Notes: a model not told the origin generated them from the sequence alone. Counted from the first letter of the stretch, positions 16,401 to 22,613 are shown. The stretch is DNA of 32,199 bases from Acidimicrobiia bacterium (GCA_017882925.1 JADGOM010000082.1:1-32199), one strand, 5' to 3'. Made by a program: numbers and translations.

Positions 16401-16903
16401 ATGTCCTGGAAGCGCGCGGCCGCCCGCTCCGCGGCATCGAGCTCGCCCTTCAGGATCAGCTGCGCGACGAGCCCGCCGAGGCAGCCCGTCGTGGCGATGA
16501 CGCCCTCGTGGTACTGCTGCAGCAGGTCCCAGTCGCTGCGCGGCTTGTAATAGAAGCCGTCGAGGTACGCGTACGACGAGATCTTCATCAGGTTGTGGTA
16601 GCCGGCGGTCGTCTCCGCCAGCAGCGTGAGGTGGAACGTCTCCATCTCCGAGCGCTTCGGCCGGTCGAACCGCGACCCGTTCTCGAAGTAGCCCTCGGTG
16701 CCGATGATGGGCTTGATGTCGCGCTCACGCGCGGCCCGGTAGAACTCGAGCGCGCCGTACATGTTGCCGTGGTCGGTGATGCCGATCGCCGGCTGACCGT
16801 CCGACTTGGCCGCGGCGACGACCTCGTCCAGCCGAGACGCACCGTCGAGCATCGAGTACTCGGTGTGGAGATGGAGGTGCGTGAAGGACTTCCCGGAGGC
16901 CAT
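13406..16903 (-). CDS. dnaE: DNA polymerase III alpha subunit (DnaE1 type)
   Basis: Replicative DNA polymerase catalytic subunit, 1165 residues. The N-terminal PHP domain begins THLHLHTEYSMLDG and keeps the metal-binding residues expected of an active PHP proofreading exonuclease: H11, H13 and D20, then the His in TDHGN, Glu in GTEGYF, His in FHLTLL, Cys in TTGCLGG, and Asp and His in NDSHY. The C-family polymerase core includes GPGRGSAAGS and the catalytic PDIDMDFD. A helix-hairpin-helix, a beta-clamp-binding region and a C-terminal OB fold (GGVVTALQRKYTKKGD...) follow. No Shine-Dalgarno site precedes the ATG; TAGACT ends 10 nt upstream, suggesting a leaderless transcript. Four DnaA-box-like 9-mers lie 50-105 bp upstream of the start. 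Confidence 0.98.
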   Translation of the reverse strand: MASGKSFTHLHLHTEYSMLDGASRLDEVVAAAKSDGQPAIGITDHGNMYGALEFYRAARERDIKPIIGTEGYFENGSRFDRPKRSEMETFHLTLLAETTAGYHNLMKISSYAYLDGFYYKPRSDWDLLQQYHEGVIATTGCLGGLVAQLILKGELDAAERAAARFQDIFGRANFFVELQDHGLPEDADVIPPLIDIARRLQAPLLATNDSHYTHQHDAEAHDALLCVQTGALVSDPKRFKFNAEEFYLKSSAEMRHLFRTYEESCDNTLWIAERASVEIEFGIPSLPTFGVPEGYTEDSYLKELVFDGAKERYAETPALHVLERLEHELGVIQQMGFSAYFLVVWDLVRYAKSHGIRVGPGRGSAAGSAVAYCLGIVDIDPIRYDLLFERFLNPGRKQMPDIDMDFDSRYRGDMIKYAAQRYGWDHVAQIVTFSTIKARAAVRDGARVLGYPYVVGDKIAKLMPPLVMGRDTPLHACLDPHPKYTDGYKMAGELRELYATDPDAKRVIDVARGLEGLRRQDGIHAAAVVITREPLTEYLPIQRKPVAGGPIEDAPIVTQYEMHGVEDLGLLKMDFLGLRNLDVIEITLDLVEERTGVRPDIDHCPLDDEQTFELLRRGDSIGVFQLEGGPMRALMRSLAPTSFEDVAALIALYRPGPMAANMHTDYAERKNGRQEVTYYHEDVRDIFEPTYGLCIYQEQMMRMSQKLAGYSLEEADNLRKATGKKIRELIRKERSKFVDGCVAQGHTREFGEEMFDIIEPFADYSFNKSHSVGYGLVTYQTAYLKAHYPHEYLAALLTSTKGDKDKTAVYLNECRQLGIAVLVPDVNESMSDFTVRDEGIRFGLSAVRNVGEGLVGVMLQTRDADGPFTDFFDFCERVDPMVLNKRTVESLIKAGAFDSLGHPRQGLLMVFEQIVDATLARRRERDAGIMSLFGDLGGGGDGVAAAFEEKVAIPDTEFAKKERLAAEKEMLGLYVSEHPMMSAERALKRYVDCSIAEFRDTREGEMRTVGGVVTALQRKYTKKGDLMATFVLEDLASAIEVMVFPKTMLQYSELIEEDAIVCIKGRLDGRDDQPKIIAMDVSRPELVLDGGPPVRLRCKLGSLTDDKASNLRDILVRHPGDSTVFVHLESPEKVTVLKLGEEYLVDARNGLFAELRVLLGVDCIA

Positions 16904-16913
16904 GCGAGGGGTC

Positions 16914-16919
16914 AGTCTA
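16914..16919 (-). promoter_or_regulatory. possible leaderless -10 box for dnaE
   Basis: TAGACT on the minus strand ends 10 nt before the dnaE ATG. There is no Shine-Dalgarno-like sequence in the interval. Confidence 0.4.
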
Positions 16920-16953
16920 GGGCTTCACCGCCGAGGAATGACAGGCCTGTAAC

Positions 16954-17007
16954 TCGTCCACAACGTTGTCCACACGCCCTCTGGACAACCGGCGGAGCTG
17001 GGGACAA
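16954..17007. promoter_or_regulatory. cluster of four DnaA-box-like 9-mers upstream of dnaE
   Basis: Four matches to the GC-rich actinobacterial DnaA box TTGTCCACA lie in 54 bp: TCGTCCACA at 16954-16962 (+, one mismatch), TTGTCCACA at 16966-16974 (+, perfect), TTGTCCAGA at 16980-16988 (-, one mismatch) and TTGTCCCCA at 16999-17007 (-, one mismatch). The first two boxes bridge a palindrome, ACAACGTTGT (16961-16970). The cluster occupies most of the 119-bp gap between dnaE and the phosphodiesterase gene. Likely roles are DnaA control of dnaE transcription or DnaA titration. It is not oriC-like in context, since no dnaA or dnaN is nearby. Confidence 0.6.
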
Positions 17008-17022
17008 CGTCGCCCCGGCGCC

Positions 17023-18111
17023 TCAGCGGCGCCCGCGTGCCGCGAGCAGCGGCACCATCATCTCGTCGGGGGTCAACGAGCCGTGGGCCGAACGCAGGCG
17101 GGGCTCGCGGGGCATGGCCGGGTCGACGAAGCCGACCGCGTCGCGCGAGGCCAGCACCACGTCGCCGAGCCGGCGCCGCACGGAGCTCGAGGGCGGCGGA
17201 CCCAGCCAGCCCTCGTCGATGAGCTGCTCCCGGGAGAGCACCCAGGCCGACGCGCCCGCTTCGGAGTGGGCGGCCTCCAGCAGGTCGGCCGCGGCCCCGG
17301 ACTTCGCGTAGGCGTAACGGAACCGCGCGTCGCCGGCGTACTGCTCCACGAACGGGGCCAGGTCGTGCAGGTCGATCCAGCTCGACGCGTCGAGGTGGAT
17401 CTGGCCGTGGTCCGCGGTGACGAGCAGCGTGGCGGAGTCGGGGAGCCGGTCGAGGAGCTCCTGCACCAGGCCGTCGACGAACCGCAGCTCGGCGGCGTAG
17501 AAGGCGTCGTGCAGCCCGTGTTCGTGGGCGATGGTGTCGACGCCCGAGTAGTAGGCGTAGACGAACCGCTCCCCCGCGTCGGCCAGCTCGCCGCAGGTCT
17601 CGACCAGGGCCGCGGTGGTCCGGTACCCGCAGAACCGGGACCCGCGCAGGTGGGCCTCGGTGAACCCGGTGGTGCGGAACTCGGCCTTCGTGACCACCGG
17701 GACGGTCCGGCGCAGGAAGGCGTCGTGGCGTTGCACCGTGAACGGGTCCGGTGGGCGGCCCCGCTCCATCTGCCAGGACAGGACGTTCATCACGCTGTCG
17801 TCCATCCGCATCCGGTACCCCACGATCCCGTGCTCGCTCGGGGTGAGCCCGGTGGCGATCGAGGTGAGGGCGGAGCTGGTGGTCGACGGCGCCACCGTGG
17901 TGATCGGGCCGCCGTCGAGCGCCCGCAGCCCCGGGAGGTGCTCCGCGTGGTCAGAGAAGGCGCTCCACCCGAGCCCGTCGAGGACGAGGAGGACGACCGA
18001 CCGGGCGCCGGTCACGGGCTCCGGCATCCACGGCGCCGCGTTGCCGGTGAGCAGGGCGGGAACGATTCCGTTGGTGCAGGCGCCGCCGTACTCCGGCCGG
18101 ATGGGATCCAT
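17023..18111 (-). CDS. alkaline phosphatase superfamily phosphodiesterase/nucleotide pyrophosphatase
   Basis: Type I phosphodiesterase/nucleotide pyrophosphatase-like protein of 362 residues. Metal-site and nucleophile motifs are in order: D45 in VLLVLDGLGW, the Thr-rich nucleophile loop APSTTSSALTS (T77 or T78), HGIVGYRMRMD, YYSGVDTIAHEHG with Asp and His ligands, and TADHGQI with Asp and His ligands. No signal peptide or membrane anchor is evident, so it is probably cytoplasmic. The substrate is unknown; relatives cleave nucleotides, phospholipid head groups or phosphonates. The ATG at 18111 (MDPIRPEYGG) is preferred because TAGCCT ends 7 nt before it; the upstream in-frame extension is of low quality. 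It is divergent from the Rrf2 gene and precedes dnaE on the same strand. Confidence 0.87.
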   Translation of the reverse strand: MDPIRPEYGGACTNGIVPALLTGNAAPWMPEPVTGARSVVLLVLDGLGWSAFSDHAEHLPGLRALDGGPITTVAPSTTSSALTSIATGLTPSEHGIVGYRMRMDDSVMNVLSWQMERGRPPDPFTVQRHDAFLRRTVPVVTKAEFRTTGFTEAHLRGSRFCGYRTTAALVETCGELADAGERFVYAYYSGVDTIAHEHGLHDAFYAAELRFVDGLVQELLDRLPDSATLLVTADHGQIHLDASSWIDLHDLAPFVEQYAGDARFRYAYAKSGAAADLLEAAHSEAGASAWVLSREQLIDEGWLGPPPSSSVRRRLGDVVLASRDAVGFVDPAMPREPRLRSAHGSLTPDEMMVPLLAARGRR

Positions 18112-18118
18112 CGCCAGC

Positions 18119-18124
18119 AGGCTA
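18119..18124 (-). promoter_or_regulatory. possible leaderless -10 box for the phosphodiesterase gene
   Basis: TAGCCT on the minus strand ends 7 nt before the ATG at 18111. No ribosome-binding site is visible. Confidence 0.38.
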
Positions 18125-18230
18125 ACGGACCCCGGGTTGGGCCCGGCTGCACCCTTTGCCCGCCAGCGGGCGGTCCCGAAAGCCGATGGAAGCGTCGCCC
18201 TTTCGTGCCCCGCGTGGGAGACTGCACCCC

Positions 18231-18266
18231 ATGACACCCTGTTGTCCGAGGGCGGAACGCCGGTGA
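18231..18266 (+). CDS. possible Cys-Cys leader peptide (uORF) of the Rrf2-apbE operon
   Basis: An 11-codon ATG ORF, MTPCCPRAERR, has a TGA stop that overlaps the GTG start of the Rrf2 gene in a GTGA tetranucleotide. Both Cys codons are TGT, which is unusual in DNA this rich in GC. A GAGACT hexamer (18218-18223) ends 7 nt before the ATG, the spacing seen at the presumed leaderless starts in this window, although its first base departs from TANNNT. Short Cys-rich leader ORFs that couple translation to cysteine supply are known in mycobacteria, so an attenuator or re-initiation role is plausible. This is an inference from sequence; the ORF could be fortuitous. Confidence 0.4.
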   Translation: MTPCCPRAERR

Positions 18267-18721
18267 AGGTCTCCACGCGCAGCGACTACGCGGCGCGGGC
18301 GTTGCTGTCGCTCGCGCTCCACGGCTCCGACCGCCCCACCTCCGTGAAGGAGATCGCGGAGCGGACCAACCTCCCGCAGCCCTACCTCGAGCAGATCCTC
18401 CTCGCGGTCAAGGGCGCCGGCCTGGTCCGGTCGAAGCGCGGGGTCGGGGGCGGCTACGTGCTCGCCCGTCCGCCGGAGGAGATCACCCTGGCCGACATCC
18501 TGAGCGCGGTCGAGGGTCCACTGATCAACCTCCTCGGCGAGCACGACCACTGCGAAGGCCACTGCGTGCTGCAGGAGGTCTGGGTCACCGTCTCGGAGCA
18601 GACCCGCACCGTGCTCGACGGCTTCACCCTCGCCGAGCTCGTCGACCGCACGCGCGTCGGCCACCCCGAGGTCGCCGCCGAGGTCGACCGCGCCGCGGGC
18701 CGCAAGGTCGCCGCGGGCTGA
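18263..18721 (+). CDS. Rrf2 family transcriptional regulator
   Basis: Winged-helix regulator of 152 residues, the usual Rrf2 length. The N-terminus KVSTRSDYAARALLSLALHG and helix-turn-helix SVKEIAERTNLPQPYLEQIL are typical, followed by the wing GLVRSKRGVGGGYVLARP. Rrf2 proteins often sense redox or NO through a [2Fe-2S] or [4Fe-4S] cluster held by three Cys. Here only two Cys are present in the ligand region, C97 and C101, with H94, H96 and H100 nearby (EHDHCEGHC), so the cluster type or even its presence is uncertain. The GTG start overlaps a possible leader peptide stop. The apbE gene starts 13 bp downstream and is probably co-transcribed and possibly regulated by this protein. Confidence 0.92.
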   Translation: MKVSTRSDYAARALLSLALHGSDRPTSVKEIAERTNLPQPYLEQILLAVKGAGLVRSKRGVGGGYVLARPPEEITLADILSAVEGPLINLLGEHDHCEGHCVLQEVWVTVSEQTRTVLDGFTLAELVDRTRVGHPEVAAEVDRAAGRKVAAG

Positions 18722-18734
18722 CGCCCGCGACCCG

Positions 18735-19670
18735 ATGACTGACCCCCGCGTCGACTCCGACGGCTTCCGGGTCATGGGCAGCGACGCCCACGTGATCCTC
18801 GTCGACGCGCCGGACGGATCCCTCCAGCGGGCGCACGACCGGCTCGACGCGCTCGAGCGCCACTGGTCGCGCTTCCTCCCCGACAGCGAGCTCTCGAAGC
18901 TCAACGCCCGGCCCGGGCGACCCGTCATGGTGTCGGCCGACACCTTCGACGTCATCCGGATCGCGATCGACGCCTGGCGGATCACCGAGGGCGCGTTCGA
19001 CCCCACCGTCCACGCCGCGATGCGCTCGCTCGGCTACGACCGCGACCTGGCGGCCGTGCGCGCCGAGCCGACGCCGCTCGACCCCGGTGGAGCCGACCCG
19101 GGCGCGACACCCGGCTGCGACCGCATCGTGCTCGACCCCGTCGTGCGGATGGTCACGCTGCCACCCGGCGTCACGCTCGACCTCGGCGGGGTGGGCAAGG
19201 GCTACGCCGCCGACCTGTTGGTCCGGGAGCTCATGGCCGCCGGGGCCGCCGGGGCGTGCGTCAACGTCGGCGGCGACCTGCGCGTCAACGGCACGAGCCC
19301 CGACCCGAGCGGCTGGTCCGTCGCGCTCGACCCCGACGACTTCGGCCCCGCGGCCGTCGACCGCGTGCTCCTGCTCCACGCGGGCGGCATCGCGACGAGC
19401 ACGCGGCTGCGGCGCACCTGGACCCACGGCGACGCCACCGTCCACCACCTGCTCGACCCCCGCACCGGGCAGTCGGCGGAGTCCGACGTCGCCACCGTCA
19501 TCGTCATCGCCGGCGACGCGTGGCGGGCCGAGATCCTGACCAAGGCCGCGTTCCTCGCCGGCCCCGACGACGGCCCGGCGCTCCTGGAGCGCAACGGCGT
19601 CACCGGCCTGGTCGTCACCGATTCCGGCGAATGGCGCCCGGCCGCGGGGTTCGACGACTTCCTGCGCTGA
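18735..19670 (+). CDS. apbE: FAD:protein FMN transferase (ApbE)
   Basis: Flavin transferase of 311 residues that covalently attaches FMN from FAD to Thr or Ser in target flavoproteins. Recognised blocks are RWRF-like HWSRFLPDSELSKLN, GAFDPTVHAAMRSLGY, DLGGVGKGYAAD, VNVGGDLRVNG and the Mg/FAD-binding GGIATSTRLRRTW with HHLLDPRTGQSAES. Unlike the periplasmic lipoprotein ApbE of many Gram-negatives, it has no signal peptide or lipobox and starts MTDPRVDSDGFRVMG. It therefore probably acts in the cytoplasm, or on cytoplasmic domains. No target flavoprotein is encoded nearby. It follows the Rrf2 gene by 13 bp, so redox-responsive control is likely (inference). Confidence 0.93.
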   Translation: MTDPRVDSDGFRVMGSDAHVILVDAPDGSLQRAHDRLDALERHWSRFLPDSELSKLNARPGRPVMVSADTFDVIRIAIDAWRITEGAFDPTVHAAMRSLGYDRDLAAVRAEPTPLDPGGADPGATPGCDRIVLDPVVRMVTLPPGVTLDLGGVGKGYAADLLVRELMAAGAAGACVNVGGDLRVNGTSPDPSGWSVALDPDDFGPAAVDRVLLLHAGGIATSTRLRRTWTHGDATVHHLLDPRTGQSAESDVATVIVIAGDAWRAEILTKAAFLAGPDDGPALLERNGVTGLVVTDSGEWRPAAGFDDFLR

Positions 19671-19724
19671 CGCTCCCGGTAACGTCGATGGACGACCGGT
19701 CACCGGCGACGAGAGGACGTTCCG

Positions 19725-20195
19725 ATGCTGCTCGACGGGCTCAATCACGTGGCGACGCTCACCAACGACACCGAGCGCCTCCACGAGTTCTACATCGGCG
19801 TGTTCGACGCGACGATCCGGCGCGACGGGCCCGAAGGTCCACCCGGAGGCAACGTCCGGCTCTCGATCGTCAACATCGGCCCGCACTCCGAGCTCAACGT
19901 CTTCCAGGTCGAGGGCAACACCGAGGCCGAGCGGCAGATCCCGATGTTCGGCCGCGGCCGCATCGACCACTTCGCGCTCCACGCCGCGTCGCTCGACGCG
20001 TTCGAGACGGCGCGCGACCGGCTGATGGAGCGGGGCGCGGCCGACGACTTCGTCACCGACTTCGGCCCGGTGCTCAGCGTGTTCTTCCGCGACCCCGACG
20101 GCCTCGAGTGCGAGCTCTGCGTCACGAACCCGGACTGGGTGCCGGGCGTCTTCAACGGGCCGGGCACGCCGGCGGCCCGCTACGTGAAGTCGTAG
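19725..20195 (+). CDS. VOC (glyoxalase/dioxygenase fold) family protein
   Basis: Protein of 156 residues with the paired beta-alpha-beta-beta-beta modules of the vicinal oxygen chelate superfamily. Likely metal or substrate positions are His in LNHVATLTND (start), His in IDHFALHAASLD (second module) and Glu in DGLECELCV (end). The ATG has GAGAGG about 9 nt upstream, so unlike several neighbours it has a normal ribosome-binding site. It lies 54 bp after apbE on the same strand. The reaction is unknown: VOC members include glyoxalase I, extradiol dioxygenases, fosfomycin-type transferases and antibiotic-binding proteins. Nothing in the context decides between them. Confidence 0.85.
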   Translation: MLLDGLNHVATLTNDTERLHEFYIGVFDATIRRDGPEGPPGGNVRLSIVNIGPHSELNVFQVEGNTEAERQIPMFGRGRIDHFALHAASLDAFETARDRLMERGAADDFVTDFGPVLSVFFRDPDGLECELCVTNPDWVPGVFNGPGTPAARYVKS

Positions 20196-20201
20196 GCCGA
20201 G

Positions 20202-20216
20202 CCGGCGCGGCGCCGG
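20202..20216. terminator. palindromic hairpin between convergent VOC and rluD genes
   Basis: CCGGCGC-G-GCGCCGG is a perfect 7-bp inverted repeat around one base, most likely folding as a 5-bp stem with a 5-nt loop. It fills most of the 21-bp gap between two converging stop codons and could serve as a bidirectional transcription end point. There is no T-run. Confidence 0.4.
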
Positions 20217-21152
20217 TCAGTAGTCGGGTTGCCCGGTCGACGGCCCGAGCCCGTCGAGCACGGCCTCCAGCTCCGGCGGCAGCGGCTCGCGGAACGCGAG
20301 CTCCTCCCCCGTGACCGGGTGGACGAAGGCGAGGCTCATCGCGTGCAGGAACGGCCGATCGAGCGGCAACGAGTCGCGGTACCCGCCGTAGACCGAGTCG
20401 CCGAGCACCGCATGGCCGATCGCCGCGAGGTGCACCCGGATCTGATGGGTGCGGCCGGTCTCGAGCTTGCACTCGAGCAGGCTCAGCTCCGGGTCCTTCC
20501 ACTCCGCCTCGACGGCGTAGCCGGTGCGTGCTTCGCGGCCGCCTTCGCGGACGGCCATGCGAGTGCGCCGGCGCATCGAACGCCCGATCGGCGCATCGAC
20601 CATGCCCCGCTTGGCATCGAAGTGACCCCACACGAGCGCCGAGTAGCGCCGTTCGACGACGCGCTCCCCCAGCGACTGGACGAGCGACTCGTAGGCCGCC
20701 GGTGAGCGGGCCACGACCATCAGCCCGCTGGTGTCGCGGTCGAGCCGGTGGACGATGCCCGGCCGGGCCGGGTCACCGACATTCGCGAGATCGGGGTACC
20801 GGGCCAGCAGCCCGTTGACGAGCGTGCCGTCGGCGTGGCCCGCGCCGGGGTGGACGACGAGCCCGGCCGGCTTGTTGAGCACGATGACGTCGGCGTCCTC
20901 GTAGCGCACGTCGAGCGGGATCGGCTCCGCCTCCGGCGGCCGGGAGCCGGGGGGGCCCGACAGCACCTCGACCACGTCGCCCTCGACCAGCCGCCGGCTC
21001 TTCGCGACCGGGCTGCCGTTCACCAGCACCTCGTCGGCGGCGATGAGCACCTGGGCCTCCGCGCGCGTGCAGTCGATGAGCAGCGCGACGGCACGGTCGA
21101 CGCGCTCGCGGTCGAGCGCGCCGGGGATGACCATCGGTTCGAAGTCGCTCAT
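20217..21152 (-). CDS. rluD: RluD-type 23S rRNA pseudouridine synthase
   Basis: RluA-family pseudouridine synthase of 311 residues that converts uridines in 23S rRNA (helix 69 for RluD). An N-terminal S4 RNA-binding domain (about 14-65, RVDRAVALLIDCTRAEAQ, VLVNG) is followed by the catalytic domain with NKPAGLVVHPG and the active-site Asp138 in HRLDRDTSG. Later blocks are ETGRTHQIRVHLA and GHAVLGDSVYGG. The ATG start overlaps the lspA stop by 4 bp (ATGA), indicating translational coupling; lspA-rluD is a widespread bacterial gene pair. Exact target uridines (1911/1915/1917 in E. coli) are inferred from homology. Confidence 0.94.
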   Translation of the reverse strand: MSDFEPMVIPGALDRERVDRAVALLIDCTRAEAQVLIAADEVLVNGSPVAKSRRLVEGDVVEVLSGPPGSRPPEAEPIPLDVRYEDADVIVLNKPAGLVVHPGAGHADGTLVNGLLARYPDLANVGDPARPGIVHRLDRDTSGLMVVARSPAAYESLVQSLGERVVERRYSALVWGHFDAKRGMVDAPIGRSMRRRTRMAVREGGREARTGYAVEAEWKDPELSLLECKLETGRTHQIRVHLAAIGHAVLGDSVYGGYRDSLPLDRPFLHAMSLAFVHPVTGEELAFREPLPPELEAVLDGLGPSTGQPDY

Positions 21153-21736
21153 ACGGAGGTCCCGGGCTGGGGTGTCGACGAACCGGACGACTCCGACGGC
21201 GAGGCCGTGGCGGGGTCGACCGGATGGGTGGGGCGACGCCAGCCCCAGAACAGCAGGAGCACCGCGCCGACGGTGATCGCCGAGTCGGCGAGGTTGAACG
21301 TGGGCCAGTGCTTCGACGCGATGAAGTCGATGACCGCGCCCTTCATGAACCCCGGGGCGCGGAACACGCGGTCGATGAGGTTGCCGACCGCGCCCGCCAG
21401 CACGAGGCTCAGCGCGACGACGAGCAGCGGGTCCTCGACCCGGCGCACGACCCGGACGAGGAACACCGCGACGCCGATCGCGATGACGGCGAGCACGGGG
21501 GTGAAGCTGGAGAAAAGGCTGAACGCGCTGCCCGAGTTGCGGCTGAGACCCAACCAGAGCTGACCGTCGACGATCTCGACCCGGTGCCCGTCGCCGAGGC
21601 TGTGGACGGCCCATACCTTGCTCGCCTGGTCGAGCGCGAGCACGACGAGGACGATGGCGGCGGCCAGGTACGGCCGCGATCCGCGGGATGCGGGAGGGTC
21701 GACCGTCGCGGGTCCGTCAGCGGCGTCGTTCGGCAC
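21149..21736 (-). CDS. lspA: lipoprotein signal peptidase II
   Basis: Integral-membrane aspartyl protease that cleaves the signal peptide of diacylglyceryl-modified prolipoproteins. Of 195 residues, four hydrophobic segments are visible (about 23-38, 60-66 with 78-96, 105-118 and 153-165). The two catalytic Asp are D122 in AGAVGNLIDR and D151 in FNLADSAI, with conserved N68 and S69 in SRNSGSAF. The GTG start at 21736 overlaps the 3' end of the DksA-like gene by 20 bp; no better start lies further in. The C-terminal tail is Pro/Ser/Thr-rich. The DUF3048 lipoprotein in this window (lipobox LAAC) is the kind of protein it would process. Confidence 0.93.
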   Translation of the reverse strand: MPNDAADGPATVDPPASRGSRPYLAAAIVLVVLALDQASKVWAVHSLGDGHRVEIVDGQLWLGLSRNSGSAFSLFSSFTPVLAVIAIGVAVFLVRVVRRVEDPLLVVALSLVLAGAVGNLIDRVFRAPGFMKGAVIDFIASKHWPTFNLADSAITVGAVLLLFWGWRRPTHPVDPATASPSESSGSSTPQPGTSV

Positions 21737-22613
21737 GGGCTTTGCAATCGACGCAGAGCTCGGCCCACGGGATCGCCTCGAGTCGCGGCAGCGAGATGCG
21801 CCGGCCGGACGGCGTGCACAAGCCGTAGGTCCCCGCGTCCATGCGCGCCAGCGCGGCGTCGATCTCACCGACGGCCTGCCGGGCGGTGGCCGACAGGAAG
21901 AGTCCCCGCTCGCGCTCGACGCTGAGCGTGTCGCCCTCACCCGACTCCTCGTCGAACTGGGTGTCGCCCTGCTCCCGCTCGTCGTTGAGCGCGTCGGCCT
22001 CGGCCTTGAGCTCGTCCGCCTGCCGCACGTGCTGGCGGCGCTCCTCGTAGAGGCGCTCGCGCAGGGCGTCGAGCTGCTTCGGCGTGAGGTTGGGCTTCTC
22101 GGGCTTGACCTCGAAGCCCGACACCGGGCAGATCACGGTCCCGGCCTTGCGTGGCGGCGCGGGCTTCAGCGTCGCCTTCGGCGGGATCACCTCGGGAACG
22201 GCGACCGCGGCCTTCTTCGCCGCCTTGGCGGGCGCAGCCTTCTTGGTCGGCGCCGCGGCCTTGGCGGGCGCAGCCTTCTTGGCGACGGCGGCCTTCTTGA
22301 CCGGGGTCGCCTTCTTCGCGGGCGCCCCCTTCTTGGCGACGGCGGCCTTCTTGACCGGCGCAGCCTTCTTCGCGACGGCGGCCTTCTTGACCGGGGCCGC
22401 CTTCTTCGCAGGGGCCTTCTTGACCGGGGCCGGCTTCTTGGCGGTCGGCGCGGCCTTGGCCGTGACCTTCTTCGCGGCCACCGACTTCGCGGGCGCGCGC
22501 TTGGTGGCGGACTGGCTCTTCGTCGCGGACGCGACCTTCTTGGCGGGCACGGCGGCCTTCCTCGCAGGGGCGACCTTCTTGGCCGCCGGCTTCTTTCCCG
22601 GGGCGTTGGCCAT
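21717..22613 (-). CDS. DksA/TraR-like protein with histone H1-like Lys/Ala-rich tail
   Basis: Two-part protein of 298 residues. Residues 1-137 are a low-complexity tail of KKAAPVKKAAVAKK-type repeats resembling the C-terminal tail of histone H1 and of actinobacterial HupB-type nucleoid proteins. Residues 160-298 match the TraR/DksA family: a coiled-coil (NLTPKQLDALRERLYEERRQ to about 250) with an acidic tip, then a zinc-finger region GLCTPSG...LEAIPWAELCVDC. One of the four zinc Cys is replaced: C266, S269, C287, C290. DksA acts through the RNA polymerase secondary channel; the basic tail should bind DNA or RNA (inference). The ATG has GAGAGGA at 5-nt spacing. It is followed by lspA and rluD in one operon. 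Confidence 0.88.
   Translation of the reverse strand: MANAPGKKPAAKKVAPARKAAVPAKKVASATKSQSATKRAPAKSVAAKKVTAKAAPTAKKPAPVKKAPAKKAAPVKKAAVAKKAAPVKKAAVAKKGAPAKKATPVKKAAVAKKAAPAKAAAPTKKAAPAKAAKKAAVAVPEVIPPKATLKPAPPRKAGTVICPVSGFEVKPEKPNLTPKQLDALRERLYEERRQHVRQADELKAEADALNDEREQGDTQFDEESGEGDTLSVERERGLFLSATARQAVGEIDAALARMDAGTYGLCTPSGRRISLPRLEAIPWAELCVDCKARAERRR
22196..22600 (-). repeat. Lys/Ala codon repeat region in the DksA-like gene
   Basis: Imperfect tandem repeats encode units such as KKAAVAKKAAPV. A GCGACGGCGGCCTTCTTGAC core (plus-strand reading) recurs near 22282, 22336 and 22372. Repeats of this kind expand and contract by slippage or recombination, so tail length is likely variable between strains. 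There are no spacers and the region is coding, so it is not a CRISPR array. Confidence 0.85.

Noticed and set aside
16904-17022. Chromosomal replication origin
   Set aside because: DnaA-box-like 9-mers are present, but there is no A/T-rich unwinding element, the gap is only 119 bp, and dnaA, dnaN, gyrB and rpmH are not nearby.
13268-17311. 1347-codon plus-strand open frame opposite dnaE
   Set aside because: It is a codon-bias shadow of dnaE with low-complexity Val/Glu/Arg composition and no recognisable domain.
22196-22600. Regular repeats resembling a CRISPR array
   Set aside because: The repeats are in-frame Lys/Ala codons with no unique spacers, inside a confident coding sequence, and there are no cas genes.
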